Shown here: piece by piece, positions 33,321 to 47,700 of the stretch | How the letters are laid out: each line of letters begins with the position of its first letter | Position numbering within the stretch: position 1 is the stretch's first letter | Notes under the pieces: generated by a model | The model's database searches: none | What the model saw: only the letters and a program-made list of their open reading frames with translations | What the model was told of the DNA's origin: nothing | Assembly (NCBI GenBank): GCA_008933995.1 | Contig: WARS01000044.1 | Location: 1,074,866 to 1,138,865 of the forward strand | Origin: Datnioides undecimradiatus | Taxonomy: Eukaryota; Chordata; Actinopteri; Lobotiformes; Datnioididae | Length of the DNA stretch: 64,000 nt | Reading direction: 5' to 3' | Program-made: the position numbers and the translations under genes

Positions 33321-35979
33321 TCAGTGTGTGTTGGCTGCTAATGTGAAGATGACCCAAAGGAGTTGCCCAAAAAATGCTTCTTTCAGCCTGTTTGTTTGAT
33401 GTCTCACAAAGGAAGAATTATGTCATAAGACCTAGATCGAAATGTGTTTGGCTGTGTGTGTAGGAATGTGCAATACACACCTTCATGCTGTGTGTGAATG
33501 CGTGGATGCATATGGCTCTGAATGCCACATATCTGTGTGCCAGCTATAGTATGTTGAGCATAAAATGAGAGAAAGGAACCCCTACTGTGTTCAATGCCGC
33601 TGCCGCAAAGAAAATAAATGAAACCATCAAAATCTCTTCTCACTCAGGGACTAATCTGTGGCATCGTCTCTATGCTCTGCTCGTGAGAGAGAGGACTTTT
33701 GAGTCGTGTTGGGATTTAACAGCAGTGGCTGCAGTCATGCATTTGAGAAATCGCAGTACTTTTGCAGTAGGTCCAACCGCTGCATGAAAGGGAGGAAGAA
33801 TATGAAAGAGAGGTTTTTCATGCTAATTCTTCAGGAGGGGAAATCATTAGTCTGTGATTGGCACAACAGCCCCAGAAGTATTAACTGACTAATTTGAGAG
33901 TCATGTCATCTGTGTTGTTTTTCGACATGATACGCTCGCAGCACTATTCCACATTTTAGAGGCCAAGTCAGTTTATTCACAAAGCCCAGAACAATCATGA
34001 TTTTTATTGGATTTTTAAATTGCACTTGATGGTGTTTGCCTCTTCAGGAAATTAGCATCCCCCATAAATACATGGAGAGAGGAGTAGAGATTACTTAATA
34101 CAATAACTCCTCCTCCAGGATTACAATGCAACACTCAAATTATAATCTTAAATGAGCTTTGTGCTCACAAACCCTTTGATGTATTATTGGAAGACAATGC
34201 GCACTGTGTGATAATTATCTAGGCCCTCTTGATTTAAACCCTTTGATATTGAGAACATAAATGCCGAAGCGAAGCCCTAAAGGAGATCACTGATCCACTT
34301 GTGCGACAATATTTAAGGCCACATTCAAGCAACTATCTTATTTTGGAGTGAAGCAGGACGACGAGACACTTTAGGCGATGTGGAAGATATAATTTGTTGA
34401 GTTGCAGAACTGAGAAATAGGGACAGAGTGGGGAAAAGAAAGGGATTTGCAAAAAGTATATTTTTCTAACCTCCCAGCGATGAGAGCAGCACTGAAGGAG
34501 AATTTATGCGTGTTGCTGAAGGCTGTTGCACATTGTGCCACGTCATTCATAATGCGGCTAGCTTCTGACCTCACTAAAATAAGTCATGCTGTCTGAGAAG
34601 AAACCCTAGAAGAAACCAGCAGATACCTTGTTCAGTCACAGTAGTGCCAGACTGATGCTGTGGAGTTGATAGCCTGCGTACATCAAAGGACACAGAAAGA
34701 CATCTTGTTTGTCCAGACAGCGGAGGTGAGCCTTTCAGTCCTCCCAGGGCTTCTAATACTTCTCAGAAGATAACCATCTCAGTCATGTCTTACTAATAGC
34801 ACTTGTTCCCTCATTATACACTAATGGGATTTGTGAGGCAAATTATTAATTATGAGGGCCCTTGATAGAGTACATGCTGTGGTGGTGGAAGGGAGACTTT
34901 CCATGAAACAACCATTTATTTCTGGCCTTTCTTCATTCGGTGCCTCAACTCACATCCTGTTCGAAGCTTTGCCGTGCTCTTGCTTCTGTGTACTGTGGGC
35001 TCACTTCTTTTTAGCACTCGAAACAGCAAGAATGTAATTACTCACAGAGTCAAAATAATTACTCAAACAATGCAATTTTCTAAATCCTAGGTAACAGAGC
35101 TCGTCAGTTCACTTCTGCTTGTTTGCCTGCTTGTATACTGGCCAAGGGTTGAGCGAATTAACAAATTTACTCCTCGCTTTGCTCAAACTCTAACTCATCT
35201 GCATATTTTTCTTTATCCTAAAATGCAGAAGCTCTTACTCAGTGATGTGGAATGCTTGCTCAGTGTGAACATTTGGTGTACACAAGGAACATCTCTCTTT
35301 CTTTCTTTCTTTGAAAGAAGGGGCTTTGGAAGATTTTCAAGGATTGACAGCAATTTGATGCAAAACCAAAGTGAAGGACGTTGTTAACTTTAATCACACC
35401 TCCTGTTGAGTGTATCCAAAAAGGTCATTCGCCTCTTAGACCGTGTTGTCAACCAAATTCTAGCCCGATATGTCTGATTAAGGCACATGCTAAAACAGAG
35501 TGTTTCGTTCAACAAGACTGAATATCTAAGCTGGAAAAAGTTCACCGAGCTGTTGTTTCAGTCGGTCTCCAAAAACCTCTGATCCCATGCGGCTAAGAAC
35601 GCAAGCATCCATTACCTTCTGAGCCACATATTTCAACATCTACCGCGAAGAAATACGGACACGCATTGGTGTCGTAATTCTTTGACATGCTGAGCTTACA
35701 GTGACACAGCCGAAAAACCAAGGTGCTTAAAGTTAAAGGACCACAGAGCCTCGTTAAACGCCGGGTTAGCAGCCAAAGTTTCACTTCCATCTGAAGGCAG
35801 TGTGCTCGGATTTTCCATGGCACTCAGAGCATTTTATGAGGGGTCCCAGCACAGTGGGCGCTGCACTAACTTATTTCTGTTTTATTATCCCCTGCAGTGT
35901 GAAGTCAGGACCAGTAGATACGGTTTTGAGAGGCGTCTGGATGTAAACGAGACAGGCAGTTTTGCTCACATATACAGTA

Positions 35980-36005
35980 CATACATACATACATACATAC
36001 ATACA
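35980..36005. repeat. (CATA)n microsatellite
   Basis: A tandem catacata tetranucleotide run of about six units. Confidence 0.85.
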
Positions 36006-36304
36006 TGACACAAAGCAAAGGAAGAAATATATTGATGATGCACTTTTTAATACCTGTGTTACATATGTCTAAAAAGGTACAAACACAAAAAAATGCAGTG
36101 AAAATAGAGAAGATTTTGATAATTATGGAGGTTTTCTCAACCCCCTAATATGTATATATCCTATCCTATATATATTATGGACTTTGTCTTTGGCTAGTTT
36201 CATTTAGTTTGGTTCAACCATTGAACCTGAAAGTAATGAAATCCACCAACGAACACCTTTAAAATAATAATAATCAGTACTATAAGTTGAGGTGTTAGTT
36301 GTTG

Positions 36305-36460
36305 AGTTGTCTTAAAAGATGCTGGTTATGCTAAGCTAAGCTAATCATCTGCTGGCTACAGCTTTATACTTAGTGCAGACATGAGAGTGGTCTGATTCTT
36401 CTTATCTAACTCTTAGCAAGAAAGTAAAAAAGCATGTTTCTTCGACTATTTACTTTCCTA
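36305..36460. repeat. Fragment of teleost interspersed repeat (GCTAAGCTAAGCTAA type)
   Basis: It shows tgctaagctaagctaatc, gctggctacagctttata, gacatgagagtggt and ttatctaactcttagcaaga in the order of a repeat I recognise in percomorph genomes. It is related to the fragment at 2640-2760. Confidence 0.6.
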
Positions 36461-38672
36461 TAACTGTGTATTATATACAACAGGTTATTTTTGGCATGTG
36501 TGTATTACATTAACCCAACCTTAGTTTTAACATTCTTCTTTCCAATTCAAAAAAGTGCATTACATACAGACCACCCAAGACACCAGATGCGTGTGTGATA
36601 TGCACTATTAATAAATTTCCTTTCCTGAGTTCATACTAGGCATGTGAGCATTAAGTAGATCCTAGAATTGCTTCACCATAAACAGCCCACACACTCCGAT
36701 ACTTCAAGGCACTTCAACTACTCGGGCTGTAAGTCACACACTTAAAAAGGAAGTGTGTGTTTCCCCCCTCCAGGTTATATACAGCAGCAGGTTACAAGGG
36801 GACAGCCAGCCTCTTTCCACCCACAGATAAGACATTGTTTAGTGTCATTCAAACCTGCCTGTGGCACCCGAGCCTGTACACACCACATATCACCTATCAG
36901 GCTTAAATCAAGCAGAGATGGCACCAATCCGTCTCACTACGAAGGTCTTAAAATGTCTGCTGAAGTGGAAGATGAACATCAAGCGAGCGCCATACACAGC
37001 AGCAACAACACACCCCCGTGAATAATGAACCTGAGGCAATGGAGACCAGAGCATCCTGAAACATTAGTACGGACGCTGGAGACTTGGTTATATTCAGAGG
37101 AAGTGAACTGACAGAGACAAAGCTGAGGAGGATTTTCCTTCCATGTCTTTATTTTTTTTCCTGATCGGTTGTGTGTATGCAAGCAGTTTCCTTCTAGGGG
37201 CCCTGACTGTATAATAAATTATAATTTTGATGATGAATGACTAGAGGAAGATGGAGGGAGAAACAAAGACAGAGGGGGAGGCTAAAAAGCAGAACCAAAG
37301 AATGCTTTTTAAGCAGAGAGTAAACACAGTTGCTTTTCTCTGCCCCTTGTACTTCAGAGAGGTACGGAAGGCTGCCACCAGTACAAATATTTTAATAACT
37401 GAGGAAAATTCAAACACATGCACAAGACAGATGCATAATGCATCGGCTTTAGTGAGTTCATGCAAACCTCAAGTTAATCCTACGGTTGATTTGAATATGT
37501 AAATAACACTGGCTGAGGCCCAAGTGGGATTGGATGGGATGATTTATCAGGAGCAGGTCTGTGAGCGCTGTCTGCAGTTTCTATCATCGTTGGGGTATCC
37601 AGGGGGAGATGCACAAAAACCTGTCAGAACTCATTTAGCCAGAGCTGAGCTCAGCCCACAGGGTCTACATATAAGCCTCATTCCCCAAGCACACACCTAA
37701 ACCCTCAGGATTATCACCATTGAGATCAAAAATGGAAAATCCTGAATGCCACATAAAACAGGCAATCAAGAGGGCTGATGGTCATCTAGTTCAAAGTGCT
37801 TCATCACAGGTTTTGTGTGAGAAAAGAAGAGTTGAGGAGGGCACTAAACTTTATCTCCATTAGGAGTTTGGCTTTTGATAATGAAGCAGATAGAGAAATC
37901 TCGACACACCGCAGTCCCAAAATAAAATGGCTTGAGTATCTTTAAGAGTGTTACTGTGTGGGTGTTTCCTAATGAACTTTTTCTATTATTCAAATATGAT
38001 TCCAGTTCATTACAACTTGGATCTTATTTTCATTGACAAGCTTCCAAGTCCACCTCTGAAACATGACTGAACCCTCAAAGACAATGAGACAGATGAGAAT
38101 TTAAAGTGTTTGGAATAATTACAAAGTTTGACCATGTGCCATTTTGATAACATCACAATTATTATTACAATTATGTGAAGATAGAGACCCTTTATAGCAA
38201 ATGTTTACAGTTAGATGTGTCTGTAAAGGCTCTGCTCTGGATGGATGGGGAAACTAATCCTTGTGTATAAATATGTATAAACAGAAAATCAACAATACAA
38301 TAAAGATAGCACATGAGGTGGAGCGCCAGCAGCATATAACACAGGTATGATCTTATCAGTAATAGTGTCTGGTCACTACACGAATATGAGTGGTTACCAC
38401 AAGTTAGCTGAAAGGGCAGAAAATTTGAGTGATGATCTTCACTGAAGAAAGTTTTAATATAGAGCAACGCGTCATATTCTATAAAATCATCATGCATATA
38501 TGTAGTGTTGCTGTGACAACCACATATCTCTAAAGCCTATTCATGAGTTTTCTGAGATCTGAAAAACAGTTTGTTCAGCTTTGTGAGAATTCATTCCCAG
38601 CTAAGAGGATTTAAAATTTAAAGTTTATTTCACTTCAGATGTAGAAGACTTTTCTCAACTGAAATAGTTTAG

Positions 38673-38692
38673 CAAAAAAAAAAAAAAAAAAA
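38673..38692. repeat. Poly-A tract
   Basis: An uninterrupted run of about 20 A in intergenic DNA. I see no retrogene in front of it. Confidence 0.8.
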
Positions 38693-39125
38693 ATCCCAAT
38701 TCTTAGTCACCAAATATGACATATGTGGTTTCAGAGGACAGGAAGGGTGTGAAAAATTGTAGTTTGAAAAGTAAAAAACAACTAAAGCTGCCAGCTAGAT
38801 GTTGGAGAGTAAGAAAAGTAAAGTTAAAGTATAAAATTAAAATATTTGCATGCGAAGTTGTCCTCAGATCTTTTAGTGATGACTTTTGTACAACCCACAG
38901 GAATGCTGGCTAAAACTAAAAAAAACAAAAAACAAAAAACAGTAAAAAGTTCTGGTCAATAGGAATTATCCTACGATGTCCTGAAGACAAAGACAAACGC
39001 AGGGGAGTAGAGGTTTGAACCGATATGCATTCATTATAGCATTTGCACCATACAGAATACATTATATACGTTAAGTATAGTACTTGTATTATAATAATAT
39101 GTATTTCTCCATTTCAGGGTCTCTT

Positions 39126-39128
<3 letters not shown>

Positions 39129-39157
<29 letters not shown>
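39129..39157. repeat. (CA)n microsatellite
   Basis: An uninterrupted CA run of about 14 units. Confidence 0.9.
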
Positions 39158-39160
<3 letters not shown>

Positions 39161-40537
39161 TTCAGACTGTCAGTCTGGCAGCGAAGCAAAGATGGTGTGT
39201 AATTACCATTAAAAGAAAAGCTGTCACGGTTTGAGGTTGGCTCAGTTCCTGTAAAACCTTCATTCGGACTTCTTTAAAGTCCCTGATCTTTAGGCCGCAG
39301 CTTTCCTCTGAGTAATGAGGAACAGGGAAAAAGACGAGTGTGCTGTGCCTCATGATAACCAAATGACTGAAATGGAAGGTGCAGTATACAGACTGCATTA
39401 CTAAAAGCCATGCAGAGGAGCCTTTGACAAATTGGTGTGTGAAATATTGGTCTATATGGTAATGGTGGTCATGAAACACATTTCCTAAAAAAGACAGAAT
39501 GTGAGCATGTCGACTTTCCCTTGTATGATGTATTGCTTTCATTATTTTGCCATTCAGTAAAAGTGAAAATACTGTAATCATTTCTGGGTCATTGTTTGGG
39601 TTTTCTCCTGTCAGCAAGATCTTTTATAATGGCATCTTTTCTGTTAGAAGATTATGTTTGATTTTTCTTGTAATGCAGTGGAGGTTGTAAACATTGTTCA
39701 CAAACCTTTTCATCATGTTGTCACTGTTAAACACAACAGTAAGAAGCAAATTCTGACAACATTAGTGACATTATGTTGTAATTCTGTAAGTATCAGTATT
39801 ATCTAGAGGGCAACTTGTGATTTCAATATGCAGCAGATCAGAATTCTTGGAGCACCTGTGTTTCCTGAGCGCAGGATCAATAGTTACAATGTTAATCTTA
39901 TTCTAAATCTGCAGTAATGGTGAGGCGTTCATTTCCCACCTTAAGGTCAAACATGCTTCATGATCATGCTGGGCTGAATTGTTTGTCAGAATTATAATAA
40001 CCCTGAAGAGTGTTCATATTGACACATATTGTATATTTAATACTCCTCTCAATACAATTATGTAACTTTATGGCAGTGATGCCAAACTGACTGACTCAAT
40101 CTAGTAGATCAACCTGCAAGCACAGGTCCTGTAAGCACAGGTCCATCACAAAATCCTGTTTGGATGATGATTCTCATGTGTCCATGTCTCACAGTCAAAC
40201 AGTCAGTCTATGCAGGTTTATTTTGTTATCACATACTGTCAATGACTCGTTGGCAGCTTAAGACATAACGTCAGTCGAATGCATGTAACTTGCGTGCTCC
40301 TTATGGTCAAAGCACAAGAAAGCCTACTTGAATGTGCGCCATGCTGTGATCCAAACCGTGTTGACTAAGCTGCAGTGTTAACATTTCTGTTTGTTTTTGG
40401 GGGGGTTTCCAGCCAGAAGTGAGCTCTGAAAAAGTCAAAACTGATTTCTTAACTAGCAGCACAACAATTCATTTTCACAAAGCCCAACACCTGGGGGAAA
40501 AGCAGCCACCATCATTTCACATTGAGTGGGTTAAGTT

Positions 40538-41710
40538 CTTGTGAAACATAAAAAGCCTTTCAAAGGTAGACAGATGGTGAAGGAGGCATTTTTGTGACTC
40601 CTGACTCACTGTTCAGATTTTTTAATATTAAAGCTGAAATCATGGCCACTGTCAAAGACAACAATGCGTGGACGTGGCTGAAAACCTTGAGGATCAAATA
40701 AAAAATGACACTGACTGTTTAATTCCTTTGATTCAATGTGTGTCCGTAAACATCACTGACACAGATGTGTACTTATATTAGAATAGACAAAGAGGAGATA
40801 CTTGCCATTTTAGCCGACCACAGAAGGAGATACAGTGTATTTTTTTCAAGCCATTATATTCCATCTGAGCCTTTAGAGCGGGCTTTTCTTAGTTCAGGAG
40901 GAGGATACTGAAGCAAAACACACTGAAATGCTGTTGCACAGTGACGTGCGATGGCTGAGCAGGAAGAAATTTCTGGTGAGATTTAGCAAAATACTGCCTG
41001 ATACTGAAGAATTTCTCAGGCAGTCTAAAGATGCAATGTATGTCTGGCTAGATGACCAGCAGTGGCTCATGGACTTTGCATTTCTAACTTATTTTGCATT
41101 CTGAACTGAGAGTTGTGGGCAAAAAACCCCACAAAACTATCATTGACGTAATCAGCACCGATCTACAGCTACTTCCAACCGAGCTGCCACACCAGGACCT
41201 GTGCTGTATTCAAAGCATGCATTCAGACCTTAGGCATCAGGGCTCAACTCAACAGTTGCATTACATAAATTCAGAGCGCGTATTGGAAGGACGTTTCACA
41301 GACTTTGTTTCACACAAGCCCCCACATATATGTGCATCCTGTTTGGCACAGATAGTGATGAGGGTGACGTTAGCGCCAAAGTGGGAGCTGTATTCCTCCT
41401 GGACAGGGCGGCAGTGAAGAAGGAAATTCTCACCCTTCAGAATGACGTTCAGAAAAAAATCCTCTGACATGAAAGGTGGACTTCTCAGAGGAGAAGTATC
41501 TAACATAGGAAGGTGTGTCTTTTGCCTGTCAGCACTATTTGGATGAACCTCTGTGAATCCTCCATCTCCCACATGCAAAGCATAAAGGCCGAGTTCATAT
41601 CCACCCGTACAGATGACCACTTATCCACATGTCTGAGACTTGCCACCAGCTGCTACACCACTGATTATGAGAAACTAGCATCTTCCTCCCAATGCCAAAG
41701 ATCCCATTAA
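40538..41710 (+). pseudogene. Decayed hAT-type transposase (GTF2IRD2/ZBED-like)
   Basis: Blocks typical of this hAT transposase family appear in the correct order but in different reading frames: LVKHKKPFKGRQMVKEAFL (40538), VDVAENLEDQIKND with ITDTD (from 40668), EMLLHSDVRWLSRKK and RFSKILPD (from about 40925), HSELRVVGKKPHKTIIDVIS and GRFTDF (from 41094), and the C-terminal dimerisation block IRT-like HLSTCLRLATSCYTTDYEKL (to 41710). At least four frame changes and several stops break it. It is shorter than an intact element (about 1.8 kb of coding), so internal deletions are likely. It is a dead fossil; terminal inverted repeats were not located. Confidence 0.85.
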
Positions 41711-44700
41711 GGTAATCTCCCCCTTCTCTGTAATGGAAAACATGTGTCTGCTGTATAACAGTAGCTTTATGTAACACATCATGGGACAGAGACTGGGATT
41801 TTGGACTGGTAGATCTTGTGACACTGAAAAATGTAAAAGCAGATCTGAACAGGAAGAGTAAAAATAACACAGCCGTTTTAATATACACCGAGTCAGCACT
41901 CATCACTCATCAGATATATCTGAATATTGTGAAGCCATGAATTTACTGCAAGCACAATTAGAAGTGTGAGATCCTGCTGCTAATAAGATACAGACACGCT
42001 CTTATTTGTTATGTCTCACCACTCAAGAGTCATCAGCCTGTTTGCGTTGTTGTGAAAGGGAGGACGTGAGAGGGTAAGACCCATAAAATTAGGTGGAATA
42101 AACTTTGGTGACCATTTTGGTTGTTTACCAGTCTAAATATTAAGCCTATTAGTGTGACTCACACTGCTCTACTGTATGTTTGTGGACCTTATTCATGGCT
42201 CACTTATTAGGCACAGTGGATCTGAGTCATTCATTATCAGGAGTGGGAAATTACACCCATGCAAGAATATTAAAATCCAATGAATATTTGCTGTTTTGAA
42301 ATGTGGCCATGGGCACTGATGTTTTTCTGTCGAGTACAGAAAGGCCATTTGACAAGTAGATGAATAAGGGGAATAACAAGGACACACGGTCACTGACGCA
42401 GAGCCTCATGATATGATATAAGCGCAGAGACGCCGTGCCATCAGTTTCAAACCAGCTTCTCCCATCTCCTGAATTCCTACAAGCCTCAATGTTTAATGCT
42501 AATAAGCATGTGTTAGCATGCTAAAGAACTGAACTAGCCAACATTAGTCGTGCTTAACATTAGCATGATAACATTGCCATTATGGGACTATTAGCATGTG
42601 GACATGTGGTTCTATATTAAGTATAGTATTTAGCAGGATTTCTGATAAATACAGGAAATGTTATACTGCAATAACATCATATATCCCCTCCTCTTGTACT
42701 ATTGATTTGGAGGGAAACATTTTAGCATCCAAAGGACAAGAAAAACACTAAGGTGGTGTGATGCACTGGCTAACTGTAACGTAGGCTGACCAATTTGTTT
42801 CCAAGTACAGGTTTAAATAAATCATCAGCAAGGTGAAGCCATCCGTTTGAGTGCCTGAACACTGAGGCAGTGACCATTAAGATATGTCTTCATTGCCCTA
42901 CAAATTAAAACATCACTAAATCCATCAGCCATCATTGAGAGTATTGCATTTGCAGCCATTGGCTCAGGACTGAGACTATGAACGAAAAATATGCAGAGAA
43001 AGTTCTTTATGCTGCCAGCAAACTGACCTGAAATATAATTTTCATAAAAGTCACACTTGAGCTCCCATATGGGAAAATAAACCTTCACCTCTTCAAAATG
43101 ACATGTCTAAGACGCACCGTCCTCTTTTCAAAACTATGTGAAAGACGGTAATTTGCACCAAAACCTCAGTCCAGAGGGGAAAAATCGATACTCATTCCTC
43201 AAAGACGGGAGTATTGACTTTGTGTTTTGTGTGAGGGTATTTCCAACAGCACCAGAAAGTGCTGCTGACGTATATTATTACATGATGTGAAATGGAATAA
43301 AAGGCTTGATTCATCACATGTCTGAAGATGACAGTGGATAAGTGCATGCTTGTTATTTTGAGAAAAAGATATTTGCTTCAGTGGGAAAAGAAGAAAATTT
43401 GAATGTGATAATGTATATATATTTTTAAATACCAACTATCCCTATTTACTGCTACTTCAACTGAAACCAATTCAACTTCAATTTGAACTCTGAATCAACA
43501 TCTTTTTCTACGAGAACAGCCCTTACCTCATTCACTCTGCTCTAAATGGAGCCCTAATGTTTCTTGAGAGGTTTCTCTGCCCGGCTCATGTTTACGACCA
43601 CACACAACATTTGTTTCCGCCCAAGCACAGCTAGTCAAGCAACAAATTAGCAGCGACTGGTGGAACAAGATTCTCAGAGGGCCGTCGTGAAAGTTTATGC
43701 AGCGGAGTCTGACATCCAATTAGCTGCTTCAATCCGTAATGGCAGTCGATACAAAAAGAGAATACTGCCATTATGTTTATTAAATACTGGAAAATAACTA
43801 TGTTTATTGAATTACCGGGGGATTTGAATGAATTCACTTTACACGAAATGTAAAGGATTCCTTTCATGCAACTATTTCCGAACTAAAAAGCTCATACGTG
43901 CCATTAGCCTGATGTCATTTTATTGTGGCGGCTTGGTGGTTGTGACCTGACTTCCGCAGAAAGCTGAACAATTTCGTTTGCATTGCCACTTTGAACTAAA
44001 TGCCACAAACATCTCTGAACTCTTTTCTCTGCACAGTAATAGACATGTCTTCAATTTCTTTATGGAAACAGACATTCCCATTCCCTTCCAGGTTTGCTCG
44101 GTGATAGGGCTAAATCAATAAGCCTGCTTTAATGAAAAGCTCTGTGAATACACTTGGCTGTCATTATGAGAGAGGGAATAGGTTTGTCTAAACCGTGCAC
44201 AGCTCCCTGGTTACAGTTTTCGATTTTCTGCTCTTACAGAGTGAGACACTGAGATTAAAAGGTCTTCATGTGTGTATGTGCGTTCCAGTTTGCCTGACGC
44301 TTCAAATATGTTTTCTACCCCCACAGTATCTCTTGAGATGAACCCTCTATCTTTCACTGTCTTCACTGTCAGATAAGTGACGGCTGACCTGACAGGGAGG
44401 ACAACCTAATCAGCCCTTTACCCCCAAGCTGGGTCTTCAAAGACTTCCTCTCATATTTGTTAAACTACAAACAATATATTAGTTCCAATTCTATTTCACA
44501 TAAAATTAGCCATTTATGTAAAATTAATCACTGTATTAACAAACTTGAACATCTTAGAGTTACATAATCCTAAACAGTTTGCTTCAGCCGTACTGTTAGC
44601 CTTCTAACATTGGTTCTAAACTGCAGCCATCTGCACATGAAGCCTATCTGTAGCATTTCACTTAATCTTTGTAATCTGGGTTTATTCTAAATTTCAAATT

Positions 44701-47700
44701 ATTGTTTATAATCCACTGTAGAGCAGTTAAACTACTTTAATAAAGTCCCAAGTGGATAATTTGGTTCAGACAGGCATAATCTGAATGTGATACATTAGGG
44801 ATTTATTTTCACTGACTCTCTGTGAATCTCCCTCCACCATAAATGACTATAGTTTATTGTATTCAAACTAAAAGGTAGGTAATACTGGAGATAAAGGAAT
44901 GCTGAATTGTTTCCAGATTTTATATTTGACAGTCAACCATGACTCTTAAACCTTATAACCAGCAGCCAAACCCACTGTAACCTCTACAGCTGATGGTTGA
45001 TATGACAATGCCAGCACATAGACACAAATATAAGAGCTCACCAGGTCCAGCCACTGACACACACAAACAACACTTGGTGAGCGCTATCACCAAAACAAAG
45101 TGGTGATTTCTTCAGCAAAAACAAAAAACAAACAACAAATCCTAAACTGTCATCTGCAAATAACAAATACACAAGCCACCTGAGCAGACCTGCCACCGTC
45201 CCTACCACGCAAGACCAACACAAATTAATAACCCTACACATAACACGCATCACATCGCACGCGCAGCCACCATTAACAACGTGTTAGCTGCAACATATAC
45301 AGCAGTGGCAACAGTGGCCAGTATAATGTCGATACGGTGGCTGGTAGGTAAAAAGTAAAGGCGATGACTACAGCTGCAGCGGCTGCAGCCATGGACCAAC
45401 ACAACAAATAGACACTTTGTACACACCTCGCACACATAATGTCGTTTTCTGTAGGTGTAGGTGTTATACTCACCTGTCCGAAGGTCAGTCCAAGAGCCAA
45501 GAGCCAAGAGCACCGTGGGGTCCTCTGCTGCAGGTTCAACTTAATTTCTTTGGCATCCTCAGTTCAAAGATTTTAAACCTTTGAAGGTGAAAGATGCTTT
45601 GCTGTCACAACTGTGTCAGAACTGGTCAGAAGCAGGAGAAAGGCCTCAAACACCTCAATGAATGAGGAAGTCCATATGTAGCAAGAGTATAAATCACCAC
45701 AGGAGGATGCACAGTGTTCATGTTAGCATCTAGCTAGATCGGTGCCATGCACCTGTTGGTCAGGAAACAACTCGACTGTGTTTGATTTGGGTCGGCTAAC
45801 GTGCTTTAAATCGATCTGATTAGATTGATCTGAGACTCTTCTTTCCCGTGGCCACAAACACACCAGCAGCTTCTTTTGCTTCTTTTCTGCATCTGCCAAT
45901 TATTGGACTTTATTTTTGTTCAGTTTTCACACAATATGAAATGAATTTTCTGTCTCATTTCAGTCTAGTAAAGGTTAAACACACACTCCATCTCCTTCCA
46001 GTCAACATTAATATGGCCTATTTAGTGACTCACTGACTGCAGCCCGTAGAGGTGGGAGATACCAAGTTTAGTGAGTCCGGGCACCAGCAGTAAAACACGT
46101 GTTTTTAAGACCAAAACACACCATTATTTATAATGAATACACAATTCATTAATTTAAAGTGCTGTGTCCTTCCCCCATTGACAAATTAAAAAAAACAAAA
46201 GTCCCACCCAAGAAGCCTAATTAAAATTTGTTTCGATGTGACCCTCCCTCAAAAAGTCTCATTGGTGCTAGCTCGTGGTCATTAAAAGAAACAAATACAA
46301 ACCAACATGTGCAAAAATGGTTTGAACTGCAATGGTTGAGGCCACACACTTTCCATAATACATCCAATGGTTAAGGGTTGGATTTGCAGTTTTATTATTG
46401 GTTCAACATGGGCCTGGCCTGATCTTGGAAGTTAGTTTTGTTGCAGATGATATGTCAGGACAAGGTACAGTGCCAAAGCTTTTGTATAAATGGAGTTTGA
46501 TGAGCTCTGCAAATTCTCTGCATACTTCCCATTTTCAACCTGATCAGGTGTCTAATCAGCCATAGAGGGACCAAGGGTGGACAGCAACAGAGAACATAGT
46601 TAGGAACGGGCAGGGAAATGAATTTCTCCTTTTGTTAGTGATCTTTTTCTTTTATAAAAAATATAACATAAACTTTGATTCTTACTTTTACACAAGTTCA
46701 TGAGATGTTTAATCAGTGCTTCAAAAACAAATGATTCTCAAAGACTGTCACATGCCTAAGAAATGATTCAGCTTTTTTTCATAGATGTTGACCTTTGATA
46801 AAAAGCAGCTTTCACTGAGAGACTGAGTATTTTGGAGATAGTGTCTGCACTTCTGCTGGTCATTTCAAGTAACAACTTTCCTTTACATGCATAACCAAAA
46901 CATGTAAGCTGAATCTCCTCTAGCTGCTGCATGTACTTTTACTCTTTCCTGCTCCACTGTCACAGCCTGCCTTGTCAATCACCATGCAAAGCAAACATTA
47001 CTAATAGGCTCTGCCAGCAATTGTTCTCAGTTCCATATTTATGAATAGACATGAATGAAGTCTGTGTTGATGCTCAGCAGACAGTGAGGGAACAGAGGCC
47101 ATGTAGGTCAGTGATAGTGATTTCTATGGGCTGGGATCAGGAAACTTGGCAGAGGTGCAGACACATGCAGGAGCAAAGAGCGCCTGGCCTTTTATCTGAA
47201 AGGGTAACTGGGCCACGGCATCACAGGAGGGGTGCGATCCAGCTGGGTGACCAAATGTGTCGTGCAAGGACAGTGGGAACAGTAGAGGTGGGCGGGTCAT
47301 TATTCAGACCAACTGAGAAAAAGCTCGGCAGGAAAAGGCATCAAAAAGGGTTAAATGTTCAAATTTTGCCACAGAAACAGCAGGTCAAACTGTATCTTCA
47401 CCATTAGGGATATTTTGAAGAAAATAAAGTAACAGAATTGCTCTGTTTTGTGTTTCCAGAGGCATCATTTAAAGCCTGCATACCCCCTCAAATTACCATG
47501 AGGGAATGGTGTCCAGAGGTGGATGCCTGGAGGGATCTGCATGATGCTGATAGCAGCAAACAGCAGCAGCAGAGAATGAAACCATTCATTTGGATATACC
47601 AATAAGCAAACTGCCCAACAGGTGCATCATCTCATCCAGGACAAAGCGCAACTCAACCTGTGATCATCTGGCTGAACAGGCTCATTGACTGGCCTTATTT

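Larger units (their letters stand above)
29151..40537. other. Intergenic region, repeats and simple sequence, no gene recognised
   Basis: It holds AAT-rich simple sequence (29740-29775), a GA-rich tract (30502-30546), a hairpin (32876-32989) beside a repeat relic (33005-33320), a (CATA)n run (35980-36005), a repeat fragment (36305-36460), poly-A (38673-38692) and (CA)n (39129-39157). Open frames such as 39162-39617 (- strand) and 32054-32245 (+) show no family I recognise. Confidence 0.5.

Noticed and set aside
39162..39617. 151-codon open frame on - strand in the intergenic region
   Set aside because: No recognisable motif and no plausible exon borders; its 3' end runs next to a (CA)n tract. 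Treated as chance.
47051..47407. 118-codon frame on + strand in the intergenic region
   Set aside because: Arg/Gln-rich, no domain, no exon signals; likely chance in slightly GC-richer DNA.
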